A DNA stretch of 64,000 nucleotides from Pedobacter sp. ASV17 (GTDB taxonomy: Bacteria > Bacteroidota > Bacteroidia > Sphingobacteriales > Sphingobacteriaceae): NCBI RefSeq assembly GCF_016429065.1, contig NZ_JAELTX010000001.1:62001-126000 (forward strand), in the 5' to 3' direction. Position 1 is the stretch's first letter. The number at the start of each line of letters is the position of its first letter. Positions 35,693-45,354 of this stretch are shown here, piece after piece. The notes beneath the pieces were generated by a model. The model made no database searches, had not been told where the DNA came from, and saw nothing but the letters and a program-made list of their open reading frames with translations. The translations under genes and the position numbers were made by a program.

Positions 35693-35715
35693 TACTTTAT
35701 TCTTATTTGAAAGTG

Positions 35716-37110
35716 TTATGGCAAAGGAAGTGGTTGCGAGCCCCAACCCTGATAAACTTTTATGTTCGCTCTTATTTTTCCAGCAGTAATGGTAATGGTT
35801 CCTACCCTGGGGCCGCCTGTATTTGCTATAGCAATGACATTACCACCTTCATTATACGGATTGAACGTGAGCCATGAACTATCTGATGTGTATGTATATC
35901 CGCCAGGATAATTTGTATATATTTTGTAATACTCACCCCTAGATTCATTAGTAGGGTAAACCACCAGATCTGTTTGCATAGCCAAATAATAATGCTCATC
36001 AAAGTACACGATAGGCATATCATTAAGGTCTACGGTGGTAGTGGTCACCTGCATATTTGAAGGCTTGCTGGCCAATGCCTTGTCTTTGGTATCATACCCT
36101 GCACCACCTACTTTCAAAATATTAAAAGCGTACTTATGGTTGCGCAGCAATGCTAACTGAACTGGAGTAGCATCGTTCGACAGAAATTCGACTTTATAGT
36201 AAGTTTCTGTAGGGCTTCCATTAAAATGGCCTCCTATAATGAGGCTAGCTATCCCAGCAGTTCCTGGTGGTGCTGGCGTCCCAGAGATCATTACCCTACC
36301 TTTTTCAAAGAGGTAGATTTCGCCCTCTGACTTGGCAGGATTTTGAACATCGTAGACCAACGGCCATGCATTTCCCTGTGAGTTACTGGGCAAAGAGACA
36401 GCAGTTACCTTCCCTGCGCTGTAATTAATTGCATCAGGTGCTATTCTTGCATTGGCATTGGTATTGTACACACTGATACTGGTCATGCGGAAAGTAGTTT
36501 GTGCCGCTGCAGATACATACACGTCTACTTTGAGCTGGCTTCTGAGAAGGGGCAATGGAACTAGTTCTGTAAAATCATTGGCAACCAACACAGGTGCCGA
36601 TTCTCCCCACATAGGTAATGGGCTATAGTTGGCAACGGAGGTAGTATTCCACACGCCTGGCTTATTGATAATTAGCTTGCCAAGTATAGCCGCCTTCGAT
36701 TCATTGACCCCCATAAGAGCACCGTCCACCACATCTCTGGCGTTTGCAATCACCACAAAGCGGAACTTATCGCCTGTACTAGTGATTAACGACACCTGAA
36801 ACTGGCTGCTGTTCTCCGTAATAGGCTTGATGTTCCTACCTCTGGCTTTGTAGGCAAAAGTTTCGCCAGTACCCACCACCTTAAATACAAGGACATCTAC
36901 AGTACTCAGCTTGTTTTCTTCATTTTCAGTGATGGCATAGGTGCTAATGTTCTGTGACAGTCCAGGTAGGGTTACCGCAAAGGTAACATCCACGGTCTTC
37001 TGCGGCAAAGGAGGCTTCACCTCAACGATGTTTTTTTCCTTGGCGCAAGAAAACAGTGTAACCATATAGGTACACCACACCAGAAGTATAGGCAGTCGTA
37101 TTCTTTCCAT
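35716..37110 (-). CDS. Fimbrillin-like lipoprotein (Mfa/FimA type)
   Basis: A secreted protein of 464 residues. The signal peptide ends in a lipobox, TLFSC (Cys22 from the chosen start). The N-terminal beta domain (VDVTFAVTLPGLSQNISTYAI, NKLSTVDVLVFKV) is typical of Bacteroidota type V pilus subunits. It has a long C-terminal extension with a BACON-like sandwich (SSWLTFNPYNEGGNVIAI and VGTITITAGKIRANIKVYQ). It probably forms an accessory or tip subunit. An in-frame ATG 27 bases upstream (37137) is an alternative start. It is the last gene of the minus-strand fimbrial operon. Confidence 0.75.
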   Translation of the reverse strand: MERIRLPILLVWCTYMVTLFSCAKEKNIVEVKPPLPQKTVDVTFAVTLPGLSQNISTYAITENEENKLSTVDVLVFKVVGTGETFAYKARGRNIKPITENSSQFQVSLITSTGDKFRFVVIANARDVVDGALMGVNESKAAILGKLIINKPGVWNTTSVANYSPLPMWGESAPVLVANDFTELVPLPLLRSQLKVDVYVSAAAQTTFRMTSISVYNTNANARIAPDAINYSAGKVTAVSLPSNSQGNAWPLVYDVQNPAKSEGEIYLFEKGRVMISGTPAPPGTAGIASLIIGGHFNGSPTETYYKVEFLSNDATPVQLALLRNHKYAFNILKVGGAGYDTKDKALASKPSNMQVTTTTVDLNDMPIVYFDEHYYLAMQTDLVVYPTNESRGEYYKIYTNYPGGYTYTSDSSWLTFNPYNEGGNVIAIANTGGPRVGTITITAGKIRANIKVYQGWGSQPLPLP

Positions 37111-37208
37111 CTTTTTCACTTTATAGGGCATAATCATTTACGGCCTTATCCTCACACAATCAGCTTTGTTTGTTGTGACAAATTTGCTGTGGCCTATGTT
37201 TTTATTTT

Positions 37209-38129
37209 TTATATGGAACCTTCGGATTCAATGAGTTTCCACCCGTTGATCACAATGGTTACCTGTGCTTGTGTAGGAAATTTCCTTATAATTCGTAGGT
37301 CGATGTAGGGTTCACAATTGAGGTTAAGTTGTGGCAATTTTTTGATGAGTTCTTTAAGATCAGCACTGAAGATATCAATCCCTGTTTCCATATCCCTGAT
37401 GGTGATGGTCGGGTTGCGGTCTTCCAGCCTCCATAACAAACCTGTTTTGCCTGTATAGGTAGCAGAAGGCTTATCTTCCAATAGCTCTGTCATGGTGAAA
37501 TGGCCATTTGCATTGATCAATTCAGTGGTCTCAAACCGCCAAAGCGTGGCATTTTGATTGATCCTTACTTGATAGTTTCGTTGTGCATCATATTTTTCTA
37601 ATGATACATAGAGGGGCTTGGTCATATCCCTTAAATCAATGCGTTGTGCTTTAGTATAGGAAGCAGTTTCGGCATTGATATTTTTAAGGATACCATAAAA
37701 TAGCACCTGATCTGACATTACTTTTATTCCTTTATTAATGGTAAATGACGGCATGATGAGGTCATTCATGTTAGTCACTCCTTTTACCAGCAATCTGTCT
37801 TCAAACTGCCCCTGTACCGTTCCAGCCCATGCAATTAACGTATGGTTTCCATGAGGAAGCGTTACCGTTAAAGTATGTTCAGGTGAGAAAGTAATGTCTT
37901 TTTGGGTAAACTTTTCAACGAATTTTCCGCTTTCATCAAATGCGTATACCGTAATACCTGTGGCACCTGTATATACGGTTTTGTCTGGACAACTTCCGCC
38001 CCTATCTGTAAAGCTGAGTACGATATCAAAAGTATATTCAGACAAATCATCTTTTATACAGCCATTTAGGGCAACCAGCATGGTAACCATCAGAAGCGCC
38101 ATATATATGCGTTTTAGATATCGTTTCAT
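37209..38129 (-). CDS. FimB/Mfa2 family fimbrial anchor lipoprotein
   Basis: A 306-residue lipoprotein with signal ending in LVALNGC (Cys24). Family wording of FimB/Mfa2 includes CIKDDLSEYTFDIVLSF and ITVYAFDESGKFVEKF. A typical beta segment LPHGNHTLIAWAG occurs at about 91-103, and the protein ends TIVINGWKLIESEGSI. FimB/Mfa2 proteins anchor type V fimbriae to the outer membrane and limit their length. It lies between the major-subunit remnant (upstream) and the accessory fimbrillin (downstream). Confidence 0.88.
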   Translation of the reverse strand: MKRYLKRIYMALLMVTMLVALNGCIKDDLSEYTFDIVLSFTDRGGSCPDKTVYTGATGITVYAFDESGKFVEKFTQKDITFSPEHTLTVTLPHGNHTLIAWAGTVQGQFEDRLLVKGVTNMNDLIMPSFTINKGIKVMSDQVLFYGILKNINAETASYTKAQRIDLRDMTKPLYVSLEKYDAQRNYQVRINQNATLWRFETTELINANGHFTMTELLEDKPSATYTGKTGLLWRLEDRNPTITIRDMETGIDIFSADLKELIKKLPQLNLNCEPYIDLRIIRKFPTQAQVTIVINGWKLIESEGSI

Positions 38130-38183
38130 CGTTTCCTTTTGTATCATGCTGTTATATTGTGTACACTCTTCTTTCTGTATTAA

Positions 38184-38212
38184 ATAGAAGGGGGTTGTAT
38201 CCCCCCTTCTAT
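38184..38212 (-). promoter_or_regulatory. Intergenic stem-loop between fimbrillin remnant and anchor gene
   Basis: Perfect 11-base stem ATAGAAGGGGG/CCCCCTTCTAT, not followed by a long T run on the minus strand. In intact fimbrial operons such a hairpin would make the major subunit more abundant than the anchor, by partial termination or mRNA protection (inference). Confidence 0.6.
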
Positions 38213-38229
38213 TCTTTTAAGGTCATCTC

Positions 38230-38781
38230 TTATATTTCATGTTCACTTGTTACCAGTTTCCATGGCGTAATGCTGATGGTAGCTTCTATGTTGGCATCCA
38301 CGTTACCTGGTATAATAGGTTTTTCTGGATCAACTGGGTTAGGAGGCGTTATACCAGGACCTGGGTTACCTGGCGTTCCCGGTGTTCCTGGAATTTGTCC
38401 TTCCACTGGTGTACCAAGTCCTTTGAACTTAGAGATCTGCGCTTTGAAGAACGTATTTCTAAGGATACCGCCTTTATTTAATCCCGCAGCTTGATCTTCA
38501 TTCAGATACAAACGGTAATAAGACAGTCCTTTGTCGTATTTAAGGATGGCCGTTTGCGATACTACTACTCCATTTTTGGTTACTTTGTAGATATCCTTCT
38601 CTGCTTCCTTTTCCGCTGCCGCTAGTGTAGCAAAATACATTTGGTGCATATTTAGATTTGATCCTACCTGTCCAAAAAACGCGTAGAAAGTACCATCTGC
38701 AGGAAGTGCCCCACCTCCCACTGTGGTAGGTACAAATTTAGCTCTCACCTGTATATAGAAAATGGTTGGGGGTATTATCAA
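38230..38781 (-). pseudogene. Mfa1-type major fimbrillin, 5'-truncated remnant
   Basis: The 183-codon frame encodes only the C-terminal part of an Mfa1-family major subunit. It begins at a recognisable inner motif (FYIQVRAKFVP), includes ADGTFYAFFG, YYRLYLNEDQ and RNTFFKAQISKFKGLGTP, a Gly-Pro-rich repeat (PGTPGTPGNPGPG), and ends ATISITPWKLVTSEHEI. No lipoprotein signal or N-terminal domain exists. The frame opens at a TTG inside the AraC-type gene, and the first ATG is 45 codons in. The missing 5' part and the missing 3' part of the regulator meet at about 38755-38765, pointing to a deletion. Confidence 0.75.
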
Positions 38782-39583
38782 ACACTCTCTTAAATGCTAA
38801 TTTATATTTTGACTCCGACATACCGGCCATCCGAGCCAAAATGCGAACTCCAGGAAACTTTAGCCATAGCTGTGTTAAAATATATTCCTGACTGGCCAAA
38901 ATCCCTTTAATTTCTATTTCCGACAGTTTTAGAGCGGGATAACGGATTTTGCTGAACCCTTCAATCAATAAGCCAAAAAGCCGATAAGAAGTGCTTCTGA
39001 AAAAGAGTTCAAAGGAAGGATGTTCGTATGATTTACTCTTTAGCTGACGAAGTAGTAATTTACTGCGGCTATCAATACGGCCATAAAACAGCAAGGTGTT
39101 ATGTTCTGGATCGAAATATATGTTCTTATTGTTTTTTTGTACATGTCCTTTAAATAACTTAACCATAAGCTTTTTGCTTACAAAAAGACATAAAGAATAA
39201 ACACGTTCCTTTAAAACAGGTATATAGGTACTCTCTACTGATGAATCAACTATTCCCATATCAAAAGGAGAGTTGATACCCACCCTACGAACCACACCGT
39301 TAACAATATGGGTACTCCTATTTTCGCTCATATCATAATACACAAACACCAAATCATCTCCTTTTGCTATTCTTCTTAAAAGTATAGGTTGATGAACATA
39401 CATATCTCTCAACATTACGGACAAACCAGGCATTAACTCCAAAAAATAAATCCTGCCTTCAGCAATTTCCCCAGAAAAGAGAACCATCTTATTACTGATC
39501 ACTTTGGTGCCCAGAAAATTACCGAATTGTTGTAGCCATTGAGGTGTAAGTGTATATGTAAAATTTAACATCAATTTTTTCAT
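38738..39583 (-). pseudogene. AraC-type regulator of fimbrial locus, 3'-truncated
   Basis: A 281-codon frame from the ATG at 39583. The N-terminal sensor part runs to about residue 200. The start of an AraC DNA-binding domain follows (GVRILARMAGMSESKYKLAFKRVFDNTPNH), containing the first helix-turn-helix. After NH it runs into seven unrelated codons (FLYTGES) read from the fimbrillin sequence in another frame. The second helix-turn-helix, about 40 residues, is missing. Such regulators usually need both halves, so function is doubtful. Its place directly before the fimbrillin fits the usual local regulator of these loci. Confidence 0.75.
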
Positions 39584-39941
39584 ATACGCTATAATGGTAG
39601 TTATGCAATTCCTACTTGCATTTGTTACTTGGGCAAATTTCAATGAACTAAAAACAGGAAAAGGAAAAGAAAGGATATTTAAATAACAGTATAAGACATT
39701 TGCTTTAATTGTGTTACTCAAGTATTTAGTTTAAAAACACGTTAACAACAAACTGATTACCAATGAAAAACCTATTCAAAAATGCTAACCACATAAGAAA
39801 AGGCAAATGGAACGTCAAACATTTTAACCTATCATTAAGTTATGATTACTCTTTCTATCTTAATATATGATTAACACCTTCGTAACAACTAGACGATAGC
39901 TTTGTTGCGTCCAAAATAATTTGGAGAGCAAAACTTATTAT
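39584..39941. other. Divergent intergenic region
   Basis: This 358-base AT-rich spacer lies between the truncated AraC-type gene (minus) and the T9SS protein gene (plus). It contains one convincing promoter element (39897-39904). Nothing else was recognised. Confidence 0.5.
39897..39904 (+). promoter_or_regulatory. -7 box of the T9SS nuclease gene
   Basis: TAGCTTTG matches TAnnTTTG, 37 bases before the ATG at 39942. Confidence 0.6.
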
Positions 39942-42900
39942 ATGAAAAAAAAACTACTTATTATTAGCTTTTTTCTGCTCAGCTTATTCCATGCTCAAGC
40001 TCAGATTAACCTGAGCACCGATGGATTGGCTGTTACAGAAAACTTTAATTCATTGGGTACTTCTACCAATCTACCTACGGCGTGGAAGATGGGACCTGCT
40101 GGAAATTCGACCCCGACCTACGGTGACATTGCAAATTTTACAACGGTTACCCAGCAAGCCAGCAGTGGTTCCCCTACCGCTGGTGGTCGTTACAATTGGG
40201 GTACTTCTGCTTCTGAAAGGGGCATAGGCTTCATGACTTCTGGTTCTTACGCCAGCCCAAGTAGCATATTGGTTGCTTATAAGAATGCGAACACCGCAAA
40301 CTTAAAAAGCCTGGCGATTTCTTTTAACATAAAAAGATATAGAATTAATACCCGAGCAGCATCTGTAAGTTTCTTTTATTCTACGGATGGAAGTACTTGG
40401 ACTGCACTTTCTGATGGCAACGTTGCAGATACCGAAATACCTGTTGGAACAAACGCATACACTTTTTCGTCTCCACTTGTGGTTGCAAAATCAGCGACCA
40501 TCCCAAATTTGACACTAAGCCAAAATTCACTCCTCTATTTAAGGTGGGAAATCAACACTGGAGGAACAAATTCACAAGGTGTTGGTTTAGATGACGTAAG
40601 TGTAACGCCAACTTTTGCAAATAGTACAGATCCTAATTTAACGACAAACCCAACCTCTATTGCTTTTGGAAATCAAAATATTTTAACATCTGCACAAAGA
40701 ACATTAACCCTAAATTATAGCAATTTAAGCAATGCAGATGTTACCGTTTCTACAGGCGTAAGCTCTCCTTTCTCCATTTCAAAAACAAATGGCGGTACTT
40801 ACCTTAACGCCCTTACTTTCACCAGTGCTGAGTTAGCGGGTGCAAGCACAGATGTTTTTGTACAGTTTAACCCAACCAGTGCGGGAGCAAGTAATGGTTC
40901 CATTAGCATTGCTGGTGGTGGTTTATCAAATACTATAAGTGTAGCCTTGAGTGGTACAGGTATTGACCCATCTGTTTTATCTTTTGACTTCGAAAACTGT
41001 ACTCCTTCTGGAAGTACGACACTTCCTGCAGGCTTCACTCATCAAAGTATTACAGGCGCTCAAACTTGGGCTTGTACTTCTTTTGGTAGAGATGCTTCAG
41101 ATGCTACTGGCAAAGCAAACAGCGGCAATGCGGTACAAATTAATGGTGGTTCTTCAAGCTCAAGTACCGAAAATGAGGATTGGTTGATTTCTCCATCATT
41201 CGATCTTTCTGTAATGACCTATCCGATGTTATCTTTCTGGAGCAGAACGGCTTTTGCAGGAATCCCTTTACAGTTAAAAATATCAACCAATTATACGGGT
41301 ACTGGCCCTGTTAGTGCCGCAACATGGACTAATATTGATGGCAAGTTCCCTGTGATACAATCTAATACTTGGACCAAATCCGACAACATTGATTTAAGTA
41401 ACTATAAGGGCATTAAAGTTTATATCGCTTTTGTATATACTTCACCAAATGCCAATCCTTCAATGGGTGCTCTTTGGACTTTAGATGACTTCGCTGTTCG
41501 CAATTCTTCTACTCCAGCGCCAGTTGAACTTAGCTTGCCTGTATCTTCATTAAGTTTTGGCTACCAAGCAGCGGGTAGCACTTCAACTGCGCGTTCATTT
41601 AACTTTTCGGCCAGTGGTCTTACCAATGATGTTACCTTAACAGCACCTGCTAATTTCAGCATTGCTAAAACTAGTGGTGGTCCTTTCATTTCTTCGGCTA
41701 CGTACACTATAGCAGAGGCTAACAATGCATCTTCAACCGTTTTTGTAAAATTTGCTCCTACAACGGCTAACACGAATTATTCGCAGCAGTTGAGTATTGC
41801 TACTCCAGGTACAACCACCCAAACTTTAAGCCTTTCTGGTAACACCTTCGACACTAATAATACTTTAGAGGTGGTGAACTGGAACATCGAATGGTTTGGA
41901 GCTACTGCAAACGGCCCAAGCAACAAAGCACAACAAGCAGCGAATGTTAAAACGATATTTGGCAATCTAAATGCTGATATTTATGGTCTTGCAGAGGTAG
42001 TTGATACTGCCTTGTTCAGGAATAGTACTTTACCTGCTGGTTACAATGTCATTTTCAGTGATTTTGGTTCATACGCCGACAATGAAAGCCACTCAGGTTA
42101 TTCTCAAGCACAAAAATTAGCTTTTATGTATCGTACTGATATCATTAAACCTGTACGATGGTTTGGCGTATTAAGGGATACCTATTATCCAGGCAATCTA
42201 TCTAATAACGGTACTGGCTCACCTTACAAAAACTGGTCATCAGGTCGTTTCCCATTTTTAATGGAGGCAAAAGTACTGGTTAATGGTGCTGAAGAAACCG
42301 TTTACTTTATTGAGATCCATGCAAAGGCCAATACTGGCAGTACAGATGCAGAAAAAAATGATGCCTATGATAGAAGAAAAGGTGGTGCTGCACAGCTTAA
42401 GCAATATATTGATGCGAACTTAGCTGGTAAAAAAGTAATCATTTTAGGAGATTTTAATGATGTCCTTAATCCTGATAAAACCATTGCTCCTAAACCTGCT
42501 GGAACAGGAACTTCTTATAGTGACTTTACCAATGAGCCTGCTAATTATTTCCCTGTAACTTTACCTTTAAGCTTAGCTGGAAAAAGATCAACAGCGGGTT
42601 TTGCTACGGTAATTGATAACGTTATCATCAACAAAAACCTAAATGACAACTACTTAAGCAACTCTGCAGAGGTACTTGATCAGGTGACGAGTTTGGTAAC
42701 GAGCTATAGCAGTACGACTACCGACCACTACCCAGTTCAAACCAGGTATTTCTTTAACACCACCTTAAGTGTAAACTGGGGTTATTTTACGCCTAGCCTT
42801 AACGGTAATGTGGTAACCCTTAAATGGGAAACTAAATCGGAAACAGACAATAGTCATTTTGTGGTAGAACGTTCTTTGGATGGCAAAAACTTTAGCAAAG

Positions 42901-43307
42901 TAGCTGAGCAACCAAGCAAAGGTGCGCAAGGTTCCAATTACCAAGCTATTGACGAAAATCCTGCTCAAGGTTTAAATTATTACAGAATTAAGCAAGTAGA
43001 CCGTGATGGTAAGTTTAGCTATTCGGAAGTAAAATCGGTAAGGTTTTTAGGCAGCAACCAAGCTACTTTCTTTGTTTATCCAAATCCAGTGAAAAACAAT
43101 ATTACTTTAAACTATTCGAGCAGCAGCAATCAGTTGCAATTGTTAGTAAGCGGTATTGATGGACGTGTTAAATTACGTACTACTGGTGGCATTAACGATT
43201 TGAACAATCAGCTTAACCAAAAGGTAAAAGAATTTGCAAGAGGTGTTTACATTGTTCAAATTACCGACAATGGCGCAACTTACCAAAGCAAGTTTGTAAA
43301 GGAATAA
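39942..43307 (+). CDS. Secreted endonuclease/exonuclease/phosphatase-domain protein with T9SS signal
   Basis: An 1121-residue exported protein. The signal peptide ends HAQAQ (about 20). A beta-sandwich domain (about 25-225) precedes two Hydin/ASPM-like Ig domains (about 228-340 and 525-635; both contain TNPTSIAFG- or LSFGYQAAG-type openings) flanking a jelly-roll-like anchor domain. A phosphodiesterase/nuclease domain (about 640-940) carries NWNIEWFG, GLAEVVD, EIHAKAN, LGDFNDV and TDHYPV, matching the Asn/Glu/His/Asp-Asn/His catalytic set. A type A sorting domain (VYPNPVKNNI to YQSKFVKE) is at the end. Likely surface-exposed or released, degrading extracellular DNA or phosphoesters. The frame begins earlier at a TTG, but the ATG gives the signal peptide. 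Confidence 0.87.
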   Translation: MKKKLLIISFFLLSLFHAQAQINLSTDGLAVTENFNSLGTSTNLPTAWKMGPAGNSTPTYGDIANFTTVTQQASSGSPTAGGRYNWGTSASERGIGFMTSGSYASPSSILVAYKNANTANLKSLAISFNIKRYRINTRAASVSFFYSTDGSTWTALSDGNVADTEIPVGTNAYTFSSPLVVAKSATIPNLTLSQNSLLYLRWEINTGGTNSQGVGLDDVSVTPTFANSTDPNLTTNPTSIAFGNQNILTSAQRTLTLNYSNLSNADVTVSTGVSSPFSISKTNGGTYLNALTFTSAELAGASTDVFVQFNPTSAGASNGSISIAGGGLSNTISVALSGTGIDPSVLSFDFENCTPSGSTTLPAGFTHQSITGAQTWACTSFGRDASDATGKANSGNAVQINGGSSSSSTENEDWLISPSFDLSVMTYPMLSFWSRTAFAGIPLQLKISTNYTGTGPVSAATWTNIDGKFPVIQSNTWTKSDNIDLSNYKGIKVYIAFVYTSPNANPSMGALWTLDDFAVRNSSTPAPVELSLPVSSLSFGYQAAGSTSTARSFNFSASGLTNDVTLTAPANFSIAKTSGGPFISSATYTIAEANNASSTVFVKFAPTTANTNYSQQLSIATPGTTTQTLSLSGNTFDTNNTLEVVNWNIEWFGATANGPSNKAQQAANVKTIFGNLNADIYGLAEVVDTALFRNSTLPAGYNVIFSDFGSYADNESHSGYSQAQKLAFMYRTDIIKPVRWFGVLRDTYYPGNLSNNGTGSPYKNWSSGRFPFLMEAKVLVNGAEETVYFIEIHAKANTGSTDAEKNDAYDRRKGGAAQLKQYIDANLAGKKVIILGDFNDVLNPDKTIAPKPAGTGTSYSDFTNEPANYFPVTLPLSLAGKRSTAGFATVIDNVIINKNLNDNYLSNSAEVLDQVTSLVTSYSSTTTDHYPVQTRYFFNTTLSVNWGYFTPSLNGNVVTLKWETKSETDNSHFVVERSLDGKNFSKVAEQPSKGAQGSNYQAIDENPAQGLNYYRIKQVDRDGKFSYSEVKSVRFLGSNQATFFVYPNPVKNNITLNYSSSSNQLQLLVSGIDGRVKLRTTGGINDLNNQLNQKVKEFARGVYIVQITDNGATYQSKFVKE

Positions 43308-43333
43308 ACCCAACAACAACATATCTTTATGAA

Positions 43334-43363
43334 GGGGTGTCCAAAAGACATCCCTTTTTTTTA
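43334..43363 (+). terminator. Terminator of the T9SS nuclease gene
   Basis: Stem GGGGTGTC/GACATCCC (one G-T pair) with a short loop and eight T residues. Confidence 0.8.
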
Positions 43364-43400
43364 TGATATTTTTCATATTGGCTGTTAAAGAAAAAAATAT

Positions 43401-43477
43401 AACCACATAGACACATAGGGTACATCCATAACTTGCATTAGATAACGCTATTGAGTTTTCTATGTGTCTATGTGGTT
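43401..43477. repeat. Inverted-repeat element of the AACCACATAGACACATAG type
   Basis: A perfect 18-base inverted repeat (AACCACATAGACACATAG at 43401 and its complement ending at 43477) has a 41-base interior. No coding capacity. A degenerate further copy may start at 43505 (CACAAACAAATAGACGCATA). Confidence 0.75.
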
Positions 43478-43635
43478 TAATTCGGCAGCTTTCCTACTAA
43501 AAAACACAAACAAATAGACGCATAAGGGTTTAATGAATGTTTATTGGACGATAGACCACAATCTTTACCTAAAAAATCGACCAATTATCCACGAAACCTT
43601 TTCCGATAGCAGCTGAATTTTGGTATTTTAGCCAA

Positions 43636-44802
43636 ATGCAAAAATTCAACAAAAATGCTTTCACTAAATTCTTCAATTCTGAAAAGACTGGAGGAATCCT
43701 TTTGTTATTTTGTGTAGCTTTCTCGCTGATTATTGCCAATTCTGGTGCGAAACAGGCTTTCCAACAATTGCTAGACCAAACTTTAGGCATTCAAATAGGC
43801 AGTGCCGAAATCAGTTACAGTGTTTCCGTTTGGATTAACGATGGCTTAATGGCTATCTTCTTCTTACTGGTAGGGCTAGAAATTAAAAGAGAACTGGTTG
43901 CTGGGGAACTATCCAATATCCGTAAAGCTTCGCTCCCAGTACTTGCTGCAGTTGGTGGCATGCTCATTCCTGCGGGTATTTATTGGTCCGTTAACCAAGG
44001 TACACCAACGGCCAGTGGCTGGGGTATTCCCATGGCTACGGATATTGCTTTTGCATTGGCCATTATTGCCATGTTAGGCAAAAATGTACCGCCATCCTTA
44101 AAAATATTTTTGGCAGCATTGGCCATCGTTGATGATTTGGGTGCTATTCTAGTGATTGCTATTTTTTATACGGATCAAATCCATTGGCAAGAACTTTACA
44201 TTGCAGGCGCTATTGTGGTTGGATTGGCAGCTTTAAATTATTTTAAAGTCAAATCGCTTTGGTCTTACTTGATCCCAGGCATTTTTCTTTGGTATTTCAT
44301 GCACCATTCAGGCATCCACGCTACTATTGCAGGCGTATTGTTAGCCTTTACCATCCCTACCGGAACAAGTACTTCATCGCCCTTAGAAAATTTAGAACAT
44401 ACCTTGGCCAAGCCGGTCAACTTTTTAATTATGCCTATTTTTGCCCTGGCAAATACCAACATTACCTTTGAAAGTGGTATGTTAAAGGGCTTGGCTTCAC
44501 CATTAGGACTTGGAATTATTTTAGGGCTTTTTGTAGGAAAAACACTAGGTGTAAGTTTATTCTCCTACTTGGCCGTAAAACTCAAACTGGCCAAATTGCC
44601 TTCGGCGGCTAACTGGAAGCATATTATTGGCGTAGGCATGCTAGCAGGAATTGGCTTCACCATGTCTATTTTTATTGCCATGCTTTCATTTACAGACTAC
44701 CTCCACGTTATTGAAGCTAAATTTGCCATCCTTTGCACTTCTATTTTATCTGGAGTTGTTGGATTTATTTTTCTTAAGACCTTAAAACGTAAGCATGCCT
44801 AA
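43636..44802 (+). CDS. nhaA: Na+/H+ antiporter NhaA
   Basis: A 388-residue inner-membrane antiporter with about eleven to twelve helices. Diagnostic segments are NDGLMAIFFLLVGLEIKRE (about 69-87), PMATDIAFALAIIAMLG (about 131-147) and the ion-binding Asp pair in ALAIVDDLGAILVIA (about 162-176). It exchanges Na+ for H+ and supports pH and salt homeostasis. It overlaps the acetyltransferase gene by 8 bases, so the two are co-transcribed. Confidence 0.95.
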   Translation: MQKFNKNAFTKFFNSEKTGGILLLFCVAFSLIIANSGAKQAFQQLLDQTLGIQIGSAEISYSVSVWINDGLMAIFFLLVGLEIKRELVAGELSNIRKASLPVLAAVGGMLIPAGIYWSVNQGTPTASGWGIPMATDIAFALAIIAMLGKNVPPSLKIFLAALAIVDDLGAILVIAIFYTDQIHWQELYIAGAIVVGLAALNYFKVKSLWSYLIPGIFLWYFMHHSGIHATIAGVLLAFTIPTGTSTSSPLENLEHTLAKPVNFLIMPIFALANTNITFESGMLKGLASPLGLGIILGLFVGKTLGVSLFSYLAVKLKLAKLPSAANWKHIIGVGMLAGIGFTMSIFIAMLSFTDYLHVIEAKFAILCTSILSGVVGFIFLKTLKRKHA

Positions 44803-45346
44803 TATCTTGATTGAAACCGAAAGATGCCTCATTAGACCTTTAGAAATCACCGATGCTGCGGGTATTTTTGAACTGGACAGCAATCCCAATGTGCATACCT
44901 TTTTAGGGAAGAACCCTATCAAAACGATAGAAGAAGCTGAAAATGTCATTAAGAACATCCAAAAACAATATGAAGACTTGGGTATTGGCAGATGGGCCAT
45001 TATTGATAAAGCCAATGGCGATTTTGTGGGATGGACAGGTTTCAAATATATTATTGAGCCTACTAATGGCCATGTGAACTACCACGATTTGGGCTATAGG
45101 TTAGTGGAAAGATATTGGGGTACTGGCATTGCTACCGAAACGGCAAAGGCTTGCGTTAAATATGCTTTTGAAACCATGAATTTAGAGACCGTTTATGGCA
45201 TTTGTGATATAGAAAATTTGGGTTCTAAGAATGTTTTGCAAAAATGTGGGCTAACTCCGATAGCAACTTTCGACTATGATGATACTCCACATTATTGGTT
45301 TGTTTTGCAACGAGAAGATTGGCAAAAGCTAAGTATCCCTAAATAA
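44795..45346 (+). CDS. GNAT family N-acetyltransferase (RimJ/RimL type)
   Basis: A 183-residue protein opening with IETERCLIRPLEITDAAGIFEL, typical of the RimJ/RimL/Acetyltransf_3 branch. The acetyl-CoA loop appears as RLVERYWGTGIATETAKACV (about 97-116), and NLGSKNVLQKCGL is the usual C-terminal motif. It transfers acetyl groups to an unknown amine. The gene overlaps nhaA by 8 bases. Confidence 0.88.
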   Translation: MPNILIETERCLIRPLEITDAAGIFELDSNPNVHTFLGKNPIKTIEEAENVIKNIQKQYEDLGIGRWAIIDKANGDFVGWTGFKYIIEPTNGHVNYHDLGYRLVERYWGTGIATETAKACVKYAFETMNLETVYGICDIENLGSKNVLQKCGLTPIATFDYDDTPHYWFVLQREDWQKLSIPK

Positions 45347-45354
45347 TCTCAAAC

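Noticed and set aside
35547-35700. Short ORF between the Sua5-like gene and the fimbrial locus
   Set aside because: The only ATG there meets a stop after nine codons, and the region is accounted for by a terminator hairpin.
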